Of a stretch of DNA of 64,000 nt, positions 63,683-64,000 are shown piece by piece. Every line of letters starts with the position of its first letter. The first letter of the stretch is position 1. The notes beneath the pieces were generated by a model, which worked only from the letters and a program-made list of their open reading frames with translations, was not told where the DNA came from and did no database searches. Origin of the DNA: Thermodesulfobacteriota bacterium (GTDB lineage Bacteria; Desulfobacterota; Syntrophorhabdia; Syntrophorhabdales; JANXAF01); contig JANXAF010000007.1 of the NCBI GenBank assembly GCA_025062045.1, forward strand, positions 21,454 to 85,453. Direction: 5' to 3'. The translations under genes and the position numbers were made by a program.

Positions 63683-64000
63683 TCATGCCATCACCTCGTA
63701 CCCAATCATTTTCTCTCTGGTCATAGGAATAGCATCAAGAAAGGTCTGCATCGGCGTCTTCCCATAACAGTATCTCCCTGAATGAGGTCGCTCCTCATTA
63801 TATTGCTTAAGCTACCCATCCAGATCCACCTGAAGCTCCTCAATCGATCGGTAAACCTTGGTCCTGAAGGCCACCCGATAAAACTCATCCAAAACCGTCC
63901 TCTGAAACCGCTCACACACCCCATTGGTCTGAGGAGACTTCGTTTTGGTCTTCGTATGCTCTATCCCCTCCACCTGAAGATAAAGCTCATACTCATGATA
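63683..64000 (-). pseudogene. IS481-type transposase (integrase core), partial, with in-frame TAG
   Basis: Reading from the window end on the minus strand, the open frame gives the C-terminal part of an integrase-core transposase: KTKTKSPQTNGVCERFQRTV with the catalytic Glu, then ELQVDLDG, a TAG at 63814-63812, and in the same frame LKQYNEERPHSGRYCYGKTP to a TGA at 63685-63683. The TAG stands where many relatives have Trp (TGG), so one base change explains it. The 5' part lies beyond the window. The gene is probably inactive. Confidence 0.8.

Noticed and set aside
63812..63814. TAG in the transposase as a recoded (pyrrolysine-like) codon
   Set aside because: All other genes end normally, there is no sign of recoding elements, and a Trp-to-stop change in a decaying insertion sequence is simpler.

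Overview
The window looks like a piece of chromosome from an anaerobic, probably thermophilic bacterium of the Desulfobacterota (former Deltaproteobacteria) or a close relative. The main evidence is gene order: rpiB-glyA-(dCMP deaminase)-nrdR-ribD-ribE-ribBA-ribH-nusB and yceD-rpmF-plsX-fabD-fabG-acpP-fabF are arrangements I associate with that group. Supporting signs are a MoeA fused to a periplasmic-binding-like domain, many Fe-S and molybdenum enzymes, an ADP-forming acyl-CoA synthetase subunit and Lys/Glu-rich proteins. The lineage is an inference. Coding density is very high. I found no tRNA, rRNA or CRISPR.

Layout. 1-8043: an ADP-forming acyl-CoA synthetase beta subunit, then a minus-strand operon for a molybdenum hydroxylase (small subunit, large subunit, and an FAD subunit with a whole GltD-like reductase inserted in it) plus an MFS carrier, then a secreted SagB-type nitroreductase. 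8049-12199: exbB-exbD-tonB followed by an archaeal-type family B DNA polymerase. 12288-24751: an eleven-gene minus-strand operon that I read as anaerobic nicotinate catabolism: XRE-cupin regulator, methylmalonate-semialdehyde-dehydrogenase-type ALDH, TRAP transporter (DctPQM), two-gene nicotinate dehydrogenase, enamidase, 6-hydroxynicotinate reductase, an ApbE-like UPF0280 protein and a DUF1185 protein. 24791-27641: metallophosphoesterase, polyprenol-kinase-like protein and RlmI-like methyltransferase. 27650-34468: molybdenum cofactor genes (mogA, MOSC, moaC, moaA, two moeA) led by a radical SAM gene. 34524-47924: a long run of housekeeping genes (ilvE, nusB, riboflavin, nrdR, dCMP deaminase, glyA, rpiB, fatty acid synthesis, plsX, rpmF, yceD). 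47994-50981: mtaB, tusA, a YedE-type selenium transporter and a small ORF. 51039-63617: nadE, a small ORF, a class I amidotransferase, glnA, a NifA-like sigma-54 activator, amt, glnB and a three-gene glutamate synthase. 63632-64000: the end of an IS481-type element with a nonsense codon in the transposase.

How it fits together. Molybdenum cofactor, flavin, Fe-S and possibly selenium supply surround two molybdenum hydroxylases. The nicotinate operon has the first three Eubacterium barkeri steps (hydroxylation, reduction, enamide hydrolysis to 2-formylglutarate and ammonia). The genes I would expect next for the E. barkeri fermentation (2-hydroxymethylglutarate dehydrogenase, methyleneglutarate mutase and so on) are not in the operon. 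In their place is an aldehyde dehydrogenase with the features of CoA-acylating methylmalonate semialdehyde dehydrogenase. 2-Formylglutarate is a 2-substituted malonate semialdehyde, so the same chemistry would give glutaryl-CoA plus CO2. This predicted nicotinate-to-glutaryl-CoA branch is the most interesting system in the window. Released ammonia could feed the GS/GOGAT/Amt/PII cluster at the right end.
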